Assembly: GCA_002423145.1 (NCBI GenBank)
Contig: DIUU01000013.1
Span: 75,336 to 139,335, forward strand
Source: Acholeplasmataceae bacterium UBA6150
GTDB taxonomy: Bacteria > Bacillota_I > Bacilli_A > Acholeplasmatales > UBA5453
Direction of reading: 5' to 3'
DNA: 64,000 nt
Shown here: positions 63,999 through 64,000 of the stretch, piece by piece
Position numbering within the stretch: the first letter of the stretch is position 1
How the letters are laid out: each line of letters opens with the position of its first letter
The notes under the pieces: generated by a model
Told to the model about the DNA's origin: nothing
The model's database searches: none
The model's input: only the letters and a program-made list of their open reading frames with translations
Program-made: the position numbers and the translations under genes

Positions 63999-64000
63999 CT

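Overview
The window looks like chromosome of an Acholeplasma-like member of the Mollicutes (Acholeplasmatales or a close free-living relative such as Izemoplasma or Mariniplasma types). The sequence is AT-rich and compact. Gene order is Firmicute-like, with sepF/ylmH/ileS, era/recO/glyS/dnaG/rpoD and hrcA/grpE/dnaK/dnaJ blocks. TGA is used as a stop, for example at ssb and at the gene ending at 46109, and Trp is TGG, so the UGA-Trp code of mycoplasmas is not in use. Keeping ftsZ/sepF, ispG of the MEP pathway, a PAS/GAF histidine kinase and an ECF sigma system also fits a free-living type. The genus is an inference and no species is claimed.

Layout. 1-2071: truncated hybrid-type histidine kinase. 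2220-5750: lipid and one-carbon operon (plsC, folA, thyA, pepV). 5826-12154: a small ssb, an M16 peptidase pair, deoD, deoC, two unknowns and surE. 12156-15056: ileS under a T-box. 15067-19003: a reduced division cluster (ftsZ, ychF, yggS, sepF, ylmH). 19098-20802: tgt divergent from queT, which carries a preQ1-I riboswitch. 20825-26222: mutY, nitroreductase, pepC and a lipoprotein nuclease. 26243-26488: two tRNA-Arg genes. 27191-36648: a long run of macromolecular synthesis genes (phoH, ybeY, cdd, era, recO, glyS, dnaG, a second sigma-70 factor, rpoD, trmK). 36731-41320: rpsU, rsmE and an ECF sigma/anti-sigma locus with a paralogous lipoprotein. 41424-46082: the heat-shock operon with two CIRCE elements around a consensus promoter. 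48063-52683: ispG followed by an island flanked by a 229-bp direct repeat of the ispG 3' end. 52702-57698: a nucleoside-type ABC importer. 57799-62258: MATE, ABC-F, thioesterase and Nudix genes. 62352 to the window end: a protein built of 71-residue tandem repeats.

How it fits together. An exported nuclease, a BMP/Nup-type nucleoside importer, purine nucleoside phosphorylase, deoxyribose-phosphate aldolase, cytidine deaminase and thymidylate synthase form a plausible nucleic-acid scavenging route. QueT and Tgt form a queuosine-precursor salvage pair, but this Tgt lacks all the residues that normally bind its structural zinc.

Most notable items: (1) the ispG-flanked island with three exported proteins of unknown function; (2) the ECF sigma/anti-sigma pair whose extracytoplasmic domain is duplicated in a neighbouring lipoprotein; (3) the zinc-site-less Tgt; (4) two adjacent full-length primary-type sigma factors; (5) the 213-bp tandem-repeat gene.
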